The notes under the pieces: generated by a model
What the model saw: only the letters and a program-made list of their open reading frames with translations
The model's database searches: none
What the model was told of the DNA's origin: nothing
Assembly: GCA_024180945.1 (NCBI GenBank)
Contig: JAKSGN010000007.1
Span: 4,464,001-4,528,000 of the forward strand
From: Macrophomina tecta
Lineage: Eukaryota; Ascomycota; Dothideomycetes; Botryosphaeriales; Botryosphaeriaceae
Length of the DNA: 64,000 nucleotides
Reading direction: 5' to 3'
Made by a program: the position numbers and the translations under genes
Shown here: piece after piece, positions 19,563 through 29,957 of the stretch
Position numbering within the stretch: the first letter of the stretch is position 1
Layout of the letters: each line of letters starts with the position of its first letter

Positions 19563-21323
19563 ATGGGGGCGTCATTCTTACAACTTGGATTTGCCATCGT
19601 ACTGGCTGGCGTCGCCCTACTACTGCTGATCACGGTCTGGTGGGCTGTTGAATTCTGGAGAAACAACAGCGCTCTGCAACAATTCCCTTGGGTGGATGTC
19701 AACAGAGAGGAGCGCTTTCCCAAGTTCAAAGCGTTCCTGCGCGGGTTTTCCAACGCACGAGATGTGATCGAGAGGGGCTATGAAGAGGTGAGTGATTGAT
19801 CATGTTCGCTTACGGCTTTTACTGACGTACCTTTAGTACAGTAAGAAAGGAAAGATGTTTGTGACCATTGATCAAACCGGCCGTCCACAAGTCTTCATCT
19901 CACCGGCGCACTTGGAGGAGGCATTGAAATTTGATGGCACGGCACTCGACGAGCACTCCTTCTTCCCAATGACGATAGCCGAGAAGTACACATTCGGTGG
20001 ATATGGACAACCAATTGGTATCAACGGGCAGCATGTTGTTTGCATCCGTGGACTAACCCGGAACATGCATCGACTCTCGGAAGACCTCAGCGACGAGACG
20101 CAGTACGCCCTCGGGAAGTACTGGGGACACGAAGCGGAATGGAAGGAGGTCAAGCTAGTGGAAACGTGCAAGTTCCTTACCGGCGCTGTGACGAGCCGCA
20201 TGCTTGTTGGCCAGAAGTTGTGTAAGTCTCTGGAGATCGAGGCTGCTAGCCGCGCAAGGACTGACAACAGGCAGGCCGGAATGAAGAGTATCTGGACGTG
20301 TCGCTCAGATGGAACAACAGCCTCATGCTGACCGCCGGGCTGATCAACCTCTTTCCCGATTCGCTGCAGCCGTAAGTCGTAGATTCAAACTGCCCAGACT
20401 CTGGAAGCTAACTGAATGGCTGCAGTATCGTCGCCCCTCTCCTCATGATCCACACAAAACGCCTGACAGACCAGGGACTCAAGTTCCTCGCGCCCCCCGC
20501 GCAAAACCGCATTGCAGACCGGAAGACCCACATAGCTGACAAATCGGCCGGATGGGAGGAACCCTACGACTACATGAAGTTCCTGCTGGATGAGCCGAGC
20601 GGCTTCAATAATTGCATGGACAACGACCCCATCGCGCTCGCGCGCGGCGTCATGATGATCAACGCGGCCGCCTTCTTCGCCTCGGCGTACGGCGTGGTCA
20701 ACGCACTCTTGGACATCCTCTCCGCGCCGGCGGAGCTCGACCTCGTTGCGAAGCTGCGGGCCGAGTGCGCGGCTGTGGCGCGCGACGCGACCGACAACCT
20801 CACCAGCAAAGTCGGCATCAATAAGCTCCTTCACCTGGATTCGGTGGTGCGCGAGAGCATGCGCTACAACGCGCTCGACTACACCGCCATGCACCGCTAC
20901 GTCAAGCCCGCCGAGGGCTTCACCTTCTCGTCTGGCGAGCATCTGCCGCAGGGCACGCACCTCGTCTTCCCCTCCGGCCCGTACCAGCACGAAGACGAGC
21001 TGTACCCCGATGGGGACAAGTTCGAGCCGTTCCGCTTCTCCGAGGCCAAAGACGACGCGCCGATGCATCATGTCAATGGGCCGGTGAGCGCCGTCTCGAC
21101 CGGCAAGTACCACTTCCCTTGGGGTATTGGGAAATCGCAGTGCCCCGGAAGGTTCTTTGCGGTGCACGAGATCAAGATCATCCTGGCGCACATTCTCTTG
21201 AACTACGACATGAAACCGCTCCAGAAGAGGCCGGCGAACACGCCGATCGGCACTTTTGCGCTTCCGGATGAGAAGGTCACTATCTCTATTAGGCGCAGGG
21301 TTCCAGAGAAGATTGCATCCTAG
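19563..21323 (+). CDS. Cytochrome P450 (P450-B), cluster monooxygenase
   Basis: Exons are 19563-19787, 19837-20221, 20275-20371 and 20426-21323; 534 aa. A strongly hydrophobic N-terminal helix (LGFAIVLAGVALLLLITVW) anchors it in the ER. ExxR is ESMR (~379-382) and the haem loop is FPWGIGKSQCPGRFF (Cys ~475). It resembles fungal diterpene-type P450s that carry an AAIHTTS-like I-helix. Here the corresponding segment is NAAAFFASAYG (~315-325), with no acid-alcohol pair. The acceptor of intron 2 was chosen at 20274 because the AG at 20270 leads to an immediate stop. It is co-oriented with HMG-CoA synthase and the NTF2-like gene. Confidence 0.9.
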
Positions 21324-21786
21324 TAAAGCTTAGGGAGTAGTTTGTAGATAGGATGAGGATAACTGTAGATGGACAAATCATACAAATCTTATCCGTGAAT
21401 GCATGCTATTTGTGTGATCCATTCAGAAGGCTCCACAAAGCAATCAATAATACAACATTATGCCGCTGCCGGGCTTCGAGCTATCTTCTGCTCCCTCTGT
21501 CGAAATTCGTGGCCTCCCCCGAACATGTAAACATGCGGAGAGGATCTCCTGCCGGAAGCGGAGCGCCGAACCCTCAACAAAAAGACTCAATGACGCGCTG
21601 TTAGGGTGTACCGTACTAATCGTACAAACACAGGAACCACCGATGCACTCCAGGCCGAGTGCAGCCGGACCGAGAAGGGGAGATTTTGCTTCCGCACCGC
21701 TACTTTGCGAAGATGAGGAAGTATATAACGACCAGCAACTCAATCTCAGCGGGTTCGTCAAGCACAACTCAAGCCTATCACATCTT

Positions 21787-21873
<87 letters not shown>

Positions 21874-21913
21874 GCATCTTCAAAAAAAATAAAAGAAAAA
21901 GAAGATCTCCAAT
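21324..21913. other. Intergenic region upstream of the NTF2-like gene
   Basis: It holds the P450-B 3' flank, a core operator-like CCGGACCGA at 21665-21673, and a long AC/TC microsatellite directly before the start codon. No gene is visible. Confidence 0.5.
21788..21871. repeat. Compound microsatellite (AC)n(TC)n
   Basis: About 24 AC units are followed by about 18 TC units, ending 43 bases before the ATG of the NTF2-like gene; it probably lies in its 5' leader. Alternating purine-pyrimidine next to polypyrimidine has Z-DNA and triplex potential. Confidence 0.95.
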
Positions 21914-22279
21914 ATGCCTTCCGCCCCCGAAATCAAGAAGCTCTCCCTTGAAATCTTCGACGCCCTCATCAAGGGCAACTTCGACTCGACCCTTGCCAAA
22001 AAACACCTTTCGCCCAACTTCGTCTCCAAACACGCGGACGAGCCGGAGACGACGACACTCCAGGAATTCATCACCAAGTGGCAGACGGCCATCGTCCCCA
22101 GCATGAAGGTCGAGGTGTTCGACAGCGTGGCTGAGGTGGAGGGCGACAAGGGCAAGGTGTGGATCTACTCGCGGCTGTCGGGCGTGCCGGGCGTCCAGTT
22201 CGTCGACAGCGTGGACATCATGGAGTGGAGCGGCGACGTCTGTGTCAGCACCAAGGACGTGCAGCGCGTCGTGGTTTGA
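21914..22279 (+). CDS. Small NTF2/SnoaL-like protein
   Basis: A single exon encodes 121 aa. The pattern fits a cone-shaped alpha+beta NTF2-like fold: an N-terminal helix region (IKKLSLEIFDALIKGNFDS), a second helix (LQEFITKWQTAIVPSMKVEV), then beta strands (KGKVWIYSRLSG, QFVDSVDIMEW, VCVSTKDVQRVVV). Small SnoaL-like proteins in fungal metabolite clusters often act as cyclases, isomerases or dehydratases (for example the Trt14 family and scytalone dehydratase). Acid-base candidates such as Asp, Glu and His are present, but I cannot assign a site. Its position between P450-B and the exporter, with operator-like repeats on both sides, makes it a credible tailoring enzyme. A non-catalytic binding protein is the alternative. 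Confidence 0.75.
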   Translation: MPSAPEIKKLSLEIFDALIKGNFDSTLAKKHLSPNFVSKHADEPETTTLQEFITKWQTAIVPSMKVEVFDSVAEVEGDKGKVWIYSRLSGVPGVQFVDSVDIMEWSGDVCVSTKDVQRVVV

Positions 22280-22547
22280 GGCGGGCCCGCGGCGGAAGCC
22301 GACCGGACCCCTTTTTCTGTATCACTACTTAGGCATGCGTTAGAAAATGATCATCGCACATTTCTCCGCTCACACAAGCTCCGCCACAAGAGTCAAATGC
22401 ACGTATCATGTCGATCGGGCGCTCCGGCGGGGCGTTGTCTGAATCATGCAATTTGCATGTGCTGTAGACCCACTTTTTCGTGCTTGTGCTATTGCTTCGT
22501 GTCCGAACACAAGAATCTTAGCCCTTTTCCGAGACAGGCAAATATGC

Positions 22548-22556
22548 TCGGGCCGA
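22548..22556. promoter_or_regulatory. Candidate Zn2Cys6 operator TCGGGCCGA
   Basis: It is a perfect inverted repeat; with its flanks it repeats the 13-base dyad seen before P450-B (19377). It lies 44 bases from a second site at 22600. Confidence 0.42.
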
Positions 22557-22599
22557 GCCGGCTTTGCCTATTGTGGCGTTCTGGACTTCTTGCCGTTTC

Positions 22600-22608
22600 T
22601 CGGCCCGA
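22600..22608. promoter_or_regulatory. Candidate Zn2Cys6 operator TCGGCCCGA
   Basis: This is the second perfect TCGG-N-CCGA repeat in the same intergenic region, paired with the site at 22548. Confidence 0.42.
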
Positions 22609-23085
22609 CCCTCAGATTCCCTCTCCGGGAAGTAAATTACTTAGGTAATGCTTCCACGACCGATGATGGAGATCCTATTGACACGAAGGAGTGTCTGGGC
22701 CACTGCTCCACGACAAAAGCTTGGTACCAAGTCATCGAGTGGGGAAATTATCACATGCAGAGGAAGCAGGTAATACGCAAGGAAAAGAAAAGACGTAACC
22801 CAGAATTATTGCTGTGAAATGAGTGATCATGTTTGACGAACCATTCCTATTATAAAGTTCTCCAAATGAGTGGGGGACACGTCGCTGTCGCGCAGGGGAA
22901 AGCTTCCCCCCCCGTCTGTTTTAACAAGCGAGAAGCAAACGAAAAAGCCGAAAAAAAAAAAACAAAAAAAAAAACCTTCTGCCCCTCTTTCGAGCTTGAA
23001 GAAGCCGACTCCCGCACAAACACCAGCGTGTGTTTCCACTCGCCCATTGCCCATCCCAGCCCCGACAACGCATCCTCTCTCCCCC

Positions 23086-25196
23086 TCACACCATCCCAGC
23101 CTCCTTCTTCTCCGCCACCACGCCCTGCTCCTCCTCCTCCCCAACGACCGTCCTCCCGTCCGTCGAGGACGACTCCTCGGCCCCATCGTCCTTCCCCGCC
23201 AACGCGAGCTTCGTCCACGGCTGCGTCGCGCCGGCCAGCGTCGCGGCGCAGGCGCACGCCGTCGCGAAGATGAACGCCCACTTGAAGCCGCCGACGTACG
23301 CGCGCAGCACGCCCTCCAGCTGCGCGCCGGCGAACGACTTGTCCAGGTCCTTGGCGCCGGCGGCGATGACGGCGTGCGGGTCGAGCTCGGGCACGTAGCG
23401 CGCGACCAGCTGGATGAGGCGGTTCTGGAAGAGCGACTGGCCGGCCGAGACGCTGAGGGCGCCGCCGATGGTTTGGAAGACTATTTGCGTGTGTCGTTAG
23501 TCGATGCGCGTCAAGAACGTGGACAGGGGGACGAGCGCCATGGGGGCCCGTGAGGGTGCTGCTTACAGAGTGCCATCGCCGTGGCCGTGGCCGCGTCCTC
23601 CACAGCGGCTGTGTTCTGCACGGCCGTCATGGGGACTTGGAAGGCCAGGCCGTTGCCGATGCCCGCGATGATCTGGTACCCGATCCACTCGCCGGCCGGC
23701 GTGTGCAGGTCCCAGGTGTAGAGCAGGCCGCAGCCAACCGTCACGATGCAGCCGCCGAGGACCAGGAAGGGGACGAAGTGGCCGATTTTGCCGATAATGC
23801 CCCCGGAGAAGATTGTTGCGAAGGCTAGGTTTTTTTGATGTCAGATGGCGGTACGAGAGGAGGATCCTTTCTTTTTTTTTTTTTTTTTTTTTATCGGTGA
23901 CGACTCACTGTGCCCGAGAATGAAGGGAATCAGACGAACGCCGGAGGAGATGGCGTCGGTCCCCTGGACTGCTTGGAAGTAGATGGGGAGGTAGTAGAGG
24001 AGGACGTAGAACACGCCGGCAAGCCTGGTAAGTTAGCCTTTCTAATGTTTATAATGCGGGAGGATAGGCTTACAGGAAATTAAAGGCAAATGCGTGAGCA
24101 AGCCGACGGTTCTTGAGGAGGCGGGCCTGGAGGAGGCCTCGCTCTCCCTGGATCCAGAAGTTGTTGAAGATAAAAGCGCCAGCAATGAGAACGAAGCCAA
24201 TAAGAAGGCCGTAGACCTCCGAGTTGCTCCAAGCCTTCGCAACACCTCCCCACTCGAGAGCCATCAGATAACACGCGCCGGCGGCGCAGATTAGGCAGCA
24301 GCCCAACGGATCCATCTGGAGAATCTTCTCGAGTAGAGGGGCCTCTGCCGGCTTCGCGGCATCAGGGGCTTTGAAGAGGATGGCAATAAGAGCGGCTGCA
24401 GCACCACCGCAGGGCAGGTTAATGTAAAAACTACAGATGGTTAGTTGTCGAGCCCTAAGGAAGAGGATGGCAGGGATACGCACCACCAACGCCAGGTTAC
24501 ATGATCGGTGAAGGCTCCGCCGAGCAGGGGGCCGACGACTGACGCGATACCGTACGCCGCTCCAAGAAGACCTAGCATCATTGGCAGCGCTGATGGAGGA
24601 CTGGAAAACTTAATAATGATGAAAGCACCGGAGACCAGCCCAGCGAGACCAACGCCCACGACGGCGCGGCCCGCAATAAAGGTTTCACTGTTCTGGGCGA
24701 CGCCTGCACGGGAGCAGCAGTGTTAATAGCAGAGTCCATGTGTTTTAGGGCAGGCTTACTAACCGCACATAAGACTGCCGAGCTCGAAAAAGCCCATAGC
24801 CACGAGGAAGACGATTTTTAGGGGGAAGTATTTGTAGGCCTTCCCCCAGACGGCCTGCGTCGCAGCAACAGTGAGGAATAGAGCTGAGCCATACCAGCCG
24901 ACCTGGTCAAGGCTGTGGAACTCCTCTGTGATTTTTGGAACTGCGGGTGTGATAATTGTCTTATGAGGAGATCAGTAGGCTGCAGTAGTGATCAGACAAA
25001 CTCTGCTCACCGAATCTAAGGACGCCTGTCTCCGGTCAGCTGCTTTTGTTCAACATCATATCGAATTATATTGAATCGAGCTTCTTTCTTCAAAGCTTAC
25101 CAGAAACATGGAGACGCCCAAAGACAGGACAATAGCGAAATAGGCAAAGCCGGTTGGATACTGGGTATCTGCATTCCCATCCTTAGCGGCGTCCAT
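23086..25196 (-). CDS. MFS drug:H+ antiporter-type transporter (DHA2-like)
   Basis: Eight exons on the minus strand (25196-25101, 25025-25011, 24959-24764, 24703-24484, 24430-24074, 24024-23909, 23824-23567, 23480-23086) encode 550 aa. The second exon is 15 nt (ASLDS). Motifs are [14 protein letters not shown] after TM1 (typical of DHA2 proteins), a conserved [16 protein letters not shown] segment, and [23 protein letters not shown] (motif C plus WRWxFxINxP). About 14 hydrophobic segments are expected. The ~45-residue cytosolic C-terminus is acidic. It probably exports the cluster product or confers self-protection at the plasma membrane. The 491-bp gap to P450-C is a divergent promoter with an operator core. 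Confidence 0.92.
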
Positions 25197-25687
25197 CTTG
25201 CCTGTTCAGACCGGGAGGCGGGGGGAGTAAAATGCACGACAGCGAGGAAGGTACCGCGAGCGAAGGGAGCAGACACCTCTTCGCAGCGTAAAAGAGGAGA
25301 TAACGGCCGAACGGCTGGGACAGGTTTCAGTCGGCGATACTTGTACAGCAAGGCGTTGCATGTGCAGTCGGCCGAAGTTGACTCAGGGGCAGTGATATAA
25401 CAGGTATAATGGAATGGCAGGCATGCCAAGTCAAACAGCCAGCGTATCTTCGGACCAAAATCCACGGACGGGCCGTCTCGGAGGGGGATACTCTGGCCCA
25501 AAGCGGAAGGGGGCTCGGAAGCCGCGCCGAGACAGAATTGCGGTTCGATTCGGTTCGCAGCTGCAGGGCGCCACTATTTGAGGGCGGCAGAGACAGGGCA
25601 GTGTCTCTCGTGCAAAAACACCGCTGTGGTGTTATTATTGCCGTTGTTGCGCACAGCTGCGGGCGAGTTTGATATTGACCTCGAAGG
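25197..25687. promoter_or_regulatory. Bidirectional promoter of MFS transporter and P450-C
   Basis: It contains CGGGCCG at 25469-25475, the unspaced repeat TCGGCCGA at about 25369, and several further CGG/CCG half sites, consistent with shared control by the cluster regulator. Confidence 0.5.
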
Positions 25688-27671
25688 ATGACTTCCGCAT
25701 ATGCTCTGCTCGACCCGAGCCGTTTCGGGGTGGCGTTGGTGGCGTCGGCAAGTGCCTCTCAACCCTCGGGATGACCTGACTTGCTTACGCCAAGCAGGCA
25801 GTTTGCTGGCTCGTGGGCTCAGCAATCTACAACGCCTTTCTCCATCCGCTACGCCACTACCCCGGCCCGCGACTCAACGCCATCTCGCGCATTCCCTACA
25901 CCGTCAGCCTGCTGCAGGGCCGCAATCCGCAGTACATCAAATCCCTGCACGACGCCTACGGGCCTGTCGTGCGCATTAACCCGAACGAGCTGAGCTACAT
26001 CGACGGCCAGGCCTGGCGCGACATCTACGCCCTGCGGCCCCACGGCAAGGAGAGCTTCGAGAAGGACCCCGTCTTCGAGGGGCCCGACTTTGTCGGCGAG
26101 AACGGCGTCGCCCGCGCCAAGGGCGATGCCAACCACGGCCGCGTGCGCAAGACCTTCTCGCACGCCTTCTCCGACCGCGCGCTGAAGAAGCAGGAGTCCA
26201 TCTTCCAGAGCTATGTCAACCAGATGATCGGCGTGATCCGCCGCCGCTTCAGCGCCGGCAGCGACGTCGTGACGGTCGGCATCTCGGACCTGTATAACTT
26301 CTGCACCTTCGACATCATGGCCGACCTGGCCTTCGGCGAGCCGCTGGGCATGCTGACCAACGACCGCTATAATGAGTGGGTCGAGGCCGTCTTCGACAAC
26401 TTCAAGCTCGCCGTCTTCGGCCAGGTGCTGCGCGCGTACCCGCTGCTGGACGCCCTCTTCCAGTCCTTCCTGCCCGCCAGCCTGCAGGAGCAGCGCCGCA
26501 AGCAGCAGCTCTTCACCACCAAGCGCGTCGACAAGCGGCTGGCCCGCCAGACCGACCGCCCGGACATCTGGACCTACGTGACCCGCAAGGACGCCTCACG
26601 CTACCCGAGATGTACAGCTCCGCCAGCACCTTCATGCTCGCCGGCACCGAGACCACCGCCACCCTGCTCAGCGGCTTGACCTTCCTGCTGCTCAAGAACA
26701 AGCGCGTCTTCGCGAAGCTGCTGGCTGAGATCCGTGCCACCATCAAGTCCGACGCCGACATCACCATGCAGAACCTAATCCACCTCCGCTACCTCAGCGC
26801 CTGCATTGAGGAGGCGCTTCGCTTCTATCCCCCCGTGCCCTGCCCGCTGCCACGCGTCGTTCCCGCGCAGGGCGCCGCCATCTGTGGCAAGTGGGTTCCT
26901 GGAGGTGTACGTATGCCCCTGCCCCCAGACGAATCTTTTCACGGGGGCCACAACCCCGACATTGCACGCAGCATCAACCCCGTGGGATACATGAGATAGA
27001 AGGAGCAGTAGCAAAGACTCGGGCGCGCTAACGCAAAGAGGATTCCGTTTCCCCAACAGATGGTCGTCAGCGTCTGCAACTACGCCGCCAACCACTCGGC
27101 CGCCAACTTCGCCCAACCCGACGACTTCATCCCGGAGCGCTGGCTCGACGACGACGACGAGAACCGCGCCCGCTTCAGCGCCGACAAGCGGGCTGCCTTC
27201 CAGCCCTTCTCGTACGGGCCCCGCGGCTGCCTGGGCAAGGCGTGAGTACTCCTTCTTTATCTCTCATTCCCCAGCCCAACCGCATACCAGACATCCTTCC
27301 TCCCACGTCCCAATTATTCCAAACGATCACAATCATCTCCCACAACGGCAACACTTGTACGAGAGTCCTTTGCCTTCAGTTTTGCATAATCGCCAAAAAA
27401 GAAAAAAAAAAAAAGAGAGGGAGAGTAAACAGACCGAGACGCTAACAAACACACCCCGGAAAATTACAGCCTCGCCTACCACGAAATGCGCCTGATGCTC
27501 GTCAAGCTGCTCACGCACGTCGAAATCGAGGGCCTGGCCGCCGACTCGGAGCGCTGGATGGACCAGCGCATCTTCGCGCTGTGGGAGAAGCCCACGCTCA
27601 ACATCCGCGTCCGGCAGCGCGCTCTCCCTTCTCCCCCTACGGCGGCCGTGGCGCCGGTTGCGGCGCAGTAA
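25688..27671 (+). CDS. Cytochrome P450 (P450-C) with an apparent frameshift
   Basis: Exons are 25688-25747, 25798-26906, 27060-27241 and 27470-27671, ~517 aa if read through. Features are an N-terminal anchor ([19 protein letters not shown], across intron 1), a hinge [27 protein letters not shown], the classic I-helix [11 protein letters not shown], ExxR (EALR), PERW and the haem loop [10 protein letters not shown]. Intron 1 has a GC donor (GCAAGT). The frame breaks at 26592-26595: upstream reads ...YVTRKDA, downstream ...[12 protein letters not shown] one frame over, and the summed exons are one base short. A 32-nt intron could bridge it but is implausibly short. Everything downstream is intact, so a recent mutation or a sequence error is likely. 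If real, the truncated product lacks the haem site. Confidence 0.8.
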
Positions 27672-28489
27672 GTGGCCTTTTGGTCCAACGACAGGGGATG
27701 AACCCACATACGTGTACATGCATCGACGACGTGAGAGGAATGGAAAAGGGGGGGAGTGCATATGCATCGCCAAGGATAATGAACCGAAGGTAGGAAGAAG
27801 GCGCACAACGAAAAAAAGCATAGACTTCGGCTGCACTGATTTGGAAGACAAACTCAGCGACGCGACGCGCACAGCACAATGTACTTTGTTCCTCGACCAC
27901 TTGGCTGAGACAGAGTTTCCCCGGCTGCCAAGGACCGCGGCATGCATCTATTCCTCCATTTTACCACTCCCTTTCTCCTTCCCGGCACCTTTCTCAGAAG
28001 TGGGGCGACAGGTCAGATAGCCGATTCTTGCCGCTGCAGTTTCAAAGTCACGATCTGGATGCGACATTGTGTATTGAAGCCAAGGAGGGCCAAGAATAAA
28101 AAGCCCGCTGGGCGGGGTTTACTCATGCACGCTTGGGCTAGCTTGGACCCTTTATCTAGACGCCGGCTGGTAGTGGAAAATCAAGCGAGAACAGAGCGAA
28201 AAGAAGCCAAGCCACGATAGAGGTGAAAAGGTGCGAAGTAATTCCGCACGTAATAGGATTGTAGATATAGGAAACGGTATGGTGTGTATGTGGAGGCCCT
28301 CTCAGAGAGCGCGACCGGCCGTATCGCATGCGCGCTCCTCGTACCCGACGCCAATGCCAAAGAATATGCCCCATTCTTGCGTGTCGATCGTCCATCTGAC
28401 CTGAGCGCCAGGAAGAAGGAAAAAAGAAAAACAAAGGAAAACCAAAAGGACCCCATCTAGACAAAGGAAATCGAAGAAAGTAATAGTTT
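27672..28489. other. Intergenic region between P450-C and the Zn2Cys6 regulator (convergent)
   Basis: This contains two convergent 3' flanks. Overlapping open frames exist on both strands, but none shows a domain or codon pattern that convinces me. Confidence 0.5.
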
Positions 28490-29895
28490 CTAGCAGATAG
28501 AGAACGAAGTACTGCGCTCAAAGTTCGTGAGGAAGGTTCGGAGACGGTCTTCGACTTGCTGGATGATCTGCAGCTGCGACTCCTCCTTAGATGAATTCAC
28601 TCGCGCCCGCAACTTCATGAGCAAGCGGTTGAGCCGCGACAGTTGGAACAGCAGCAGCACATCCATAACCCGCGACCACTCGCTGCTCGAGTCGATCTGG
28701 TAGTCCCCGAGCGAGATGCGCCGGTCTCGGACCTCGCCAGTGGTCTTGGCGAGCTGCGCCGCCTGCCGCAGGATGCCTCCGGCATCATCCGGCGTCGATA
28801 GCCCCGTCCATGACTGGCTGAAGGCGTGGATTTGGCGGAAGGATGTGATCAGCTTATCGAGGACCATGAGCACCAGCATCATCACTGATGATGGCGATGA
28901 GCAACGCGTGCATGCTAGCAGCATCTCGCACTGCGTGAGTGACTGCTTGTGCGCTGCGAGTGCTGACTGGGCGAGCGAGAAGCTTCCCAGCTCAGTGCCT
29001 GGCGCCGCCTCCTCAAGTGTTGTCACAGCACGCTGAACACACTCGCACTTTGATGGGCTTGGAGTAGGCACTTTTGATGAAGGCTCGGCCGAATCCGCGG
29101 CTTGTGAAGACATCGGATCAAACCATGCATTAGGAAAAGATGCGGAGGCGAGAGGCGAGAGACAAGAGTCCAGGCCATACAAGTCGAAGCCAGAGGGCGA
29201 GAAATCATAGTCGTATACAGAGAGGTCTGGAGGGATTATAAGCAGTGGACGTTAGAATACAGTCATTATAGTGTAGGCTTACCAAGTGATGGGTCTCCCT
29301 CTATAGACACTCCCTCGGCTCCTACGGAATCCGAGGGGCTCCCTTTACTCGAACCGATCCAGGTTTCGACTGGGGTTGGTAGTTGCATCTCGCAATCGAG
29401 ATTTTCGTCTACATGAGAAATTGGTCCGAACAGGGAGAGCTCGCTGTTTTGTGAGCGAGAGGAGTCTAGCTCTATGGAGCCGGACCTGGATCCTAGGGCA
29501 TTTGAGGTATCTGAATTCGTGTTCGCATTGCTCTCGGATGGCTGGGTTCCCTCTGCGGCTGGCCTCGGGCTCTTCGACTGGTCCTTCCTTTGGTTTGAAC
29601 TCTCATCCGAAGTTGTTGGATTTTTGTTCCCAGCGCGGCTGGCCCTTTTAGGATACGTACATTCGAGTCCTTTAAGACGACAGCGCTCGCATGCTAGACA
29701 CTCGCCACTGCATCGAAGCTGTTGCGTTCAGCACGAGCCGAAGTGAATAGAGAGAAAGCTAGAGCTACTTACCTTCTTCTTCCTGCAATTGACACAGGCC
29801 AAACGCGAGACGCCCATAGATGCGCGTCTGGACGGCGCCGCATTGCCCACTTGGGACAAGCTGGACTGGGGGCGATACTTTAGTGTAGTAAACAT
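28490..29895 (-). CDS. AflR-like Zn2Cys6 cluster transcription factor
   Basis: Exons are 29895-29773, 29718-29283 and 29226-28490, giving 431 aa with the ATG at 29895 (a later ATG, MGVSRLACVNC, is possible). The binuclear zinc cluster CVNCRKKKLRCSGECLACERC...C spans intron 1; the spacing is slightly irregular, with an extra Cys. The middle is Ser/Thr/Asn-rich and probably disordered. The C-terminus carries the conserved block of aflatoxin-regulator-type proteins: CEMLLACTRC, MLVLMVLDKLI, RISLGDYQIDSSSEW and VLLLFQLSRLNRLL. It should be a nuclear activator of the cluster. TCGGACCGC at 29949, 54 bases upstream of the ATG, suggests autoregulation. It marks the right border of the cluster. Confidence 0.9.
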
Positions 29896-29948
29896 AACTC
29901 GATGCGTCTGACAGGGCACAGCAGGAAAAGTGAGTTTGGTAACGCAGG

Positions 29949-29957
29949 TCGGACCGC
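29949..29957. promoter_or_regulatory. Candidate operator TCGGACCGC upstream of the regulator
   Basis: Eight of nine positions match the TCGG-N-CCGA repeat found before other cluster genes. If translation starts further upstream, the site would be inside the coding region. Confidence 0.35.

Larger units (their letters stand above)
22280..23085. other. Intergenic region between the NTF2-like and MFS genes
   Basis: The two genes converge here, yet the region contains two perfect TCGG-N-CCGA repeats (22548-22556 and 22600-22608). There are A-rich tracts at 22952-22975. No coding frame convinces me. Operators between convergent genes could mark an unseen promoter or a non-coding transcript. Confidence 0.5.

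Noticed and set aside
20385..21191. 268-codon open frame on the minus strand
   Set aside because: It is antisense to P450-B exon 4; the composition is an Arg/Val/Leu shadow of GC-rich codons.
25530..25562. tRNA-like TTCGA-containing segment
   Set aside because: The flanking bases do not form a T-arm or cloverleaf and no anticodon arm is present. I found no tRNA gene in the window, but I did not do a systematic fold search.
26561..26606. A 32-nt intron that would repair the P450-C frame
   Set aside because: It is shorter than any fungal intron I would accept, lacks a branch site and would delete conserved residues before the I-helix.
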